Source: Minisyncoccota bacterium
Lineage (GTDB): Bacteria; Patescibacteriota; Minisyncoccia; Minisyncoccales; Minisyncoccaceae
Length of the DNA stretch: 13,003 nucleotides
Direction of reading: 5' to 3'
Assembly: GCA_028704295.1 (NCBI GenBank)
Contig: JAQVLF010000019.1
Location: 1-13,003, forward strand
Shown in pieces: positions 12,635-13,003 of the stretch. Positions within the stretch are counted from its first letter, which is position 1. Each line of letters begins with the position of its first letter. The notes under the pieces were generated by a model. The model had not been told where the DNA came from and did no database searches. It worked only from the letters and a program-made list of their open reading frames with translations. The position numbers and the translations under genes were made by a program.

Positions 12635-13003
12635 ATGAAATCATATCAAGTGCCAATTTCAATAAAAGGAATTGTTTTTGAGGAAGATTCTGTCTGGCTT
12701 AGAAAAAATGAGCGAAATGAGTGGGAATTGCCAGGTGGAAAAATGGCTGAGGGAGAACAGCCAGAAGAAACGGCTAAAAGGGAATTAGAAGAAGAATTAG
12801 GATTTGATGTATCGCCTATAAAAATCGTGCAAGCGTTTATGTATAAAGTTAAAAATTCGCTGGATGAATCATCGGGCGTACTAGTCGTGTCTTACCTTTG
12901 CAGAATGAATAAAAAAGTTGGTGATTTTGAATTAGAGGGGGAAGCAGGGGCTGCAGAATTTAAGAAGTTTCCAGTTGATGAATTAGAAAGTTTAAATATG
13001 CCC
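12635..13003 (+). CDS. NUDIX hydrolase, 3' end beyond the window
   Basis: 123 codons are visible from ATG 12635 to the window edge without a stop. The box is complete: ELPGGKMAEGE (31-41) and RELEEELGF (49-57), exact spacing G35-x5-E41-x7-R49-E50-x2-E53-E54. Flanking strands SIKGIVFEEDSVWLRK before and KIVQAFMYKVKN, VVSYLCRMNKKVG after are typical. The run FKKFPVDELESLNMP near the edge is the usual NUDIX C-terminal element, so probably only about 10-25 residues are missing. It starts nine bases after the HAD gene. Substrate is not predictable. A possible -10, TATTAA (12620-12625), overlaps the HAD stop with TTGAAT (12597-12602) at a 17-base spacing; it is weak, so read-through from the HAD gene is at least as likely. 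Confidence 0.88.
   Translation, partial: MKSYQVPISIKGIVFEEDSVWLRKNERNEWELPGGKMAEGEQPEETAKRELEEELGFDVSPIKIVQAFMYKVKNSLDESSGVLVVSYLCRMNKKVGDFELEGEAGAAEFKKFPVDELESLNMP

Noticed and set aside
1..13003. CRISPR arrays, tRNA or rRNA genes, transposases, integrases
   Set aside because: I looked for regularly spaced repeats, cloverleaf-like stretches and catalytic motifs, and found none. The only short tandem repeat is TAGTCAAA twice at 5788-5803.

Overview
The window reads as AT-rich bacterial chromosome, most likely from a Patescibacteria / Candidate Phyla Radiation organism of the Parcubacteria type. That is inferred from gene style (an O-antigen-ligase-like membrane protein with C-terminal TPRs, compact MurB and SecA, short-form HPF, a DUF1653 protein, many NUDIX genes) and base composition; no marker gene settles it. 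All genes with a visible, intact end stop with TAA, and the standard code works throughout.

Layout. 1-141: tail of a DUF234-type ATPase, then a hairpin and tandem promoters. 259-3794: an envelope pair, a polytopic glycan ligase/polymerase-like protein with TPRs and an MsbA/PglK-like ABC exporter that starts on the last base of its stop codon. 3831-4079: a small helical, TPR-like protein with the only strong Shine-Dalgarno in the window, closed by a terminator. 4187-5749: an island visibly richer in G+C, holding a decayed NUDIX gene, an intact NUDIX gene and a convergent unknown 97-residue gene, bounded by strong promoters and terminators. 5760-6132: no convincing gene, but three successive promoter-plus-hairpin units, each predicted to give an RNA of about 55 nt; the third directly precedes murB and may be its leader.

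6133-10674: housekeeping genes murB (peptidoglycan precursor), hpf (ribosome hibernation), a degenerate spermidine-synthase-fold protein and secA (protein export). Several of these have a -10 box so close to the start codon that their mRNAs should be almost leaderless. 10676-13003: a run of NUDIX and HAD hydrolases immediately behind secA: a DUF1653-NUDIX fusion, a compact NUDIX protein, a beheaded NUDIX remnant in frame with the preceding stop codon, a HAD phosphatase, and a NUDIX gene cut by the window end.

Six NUDIX loci (three complete, one cut by the edge, two decayed) in 13 kb is the most striking gene-content feature. It suggests repeated gain, duplication and loss of nucleotide-derivative hydrolases. 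The most unusual non-coding feature is the tandem set of small-RNA-like units at 5809-6120.
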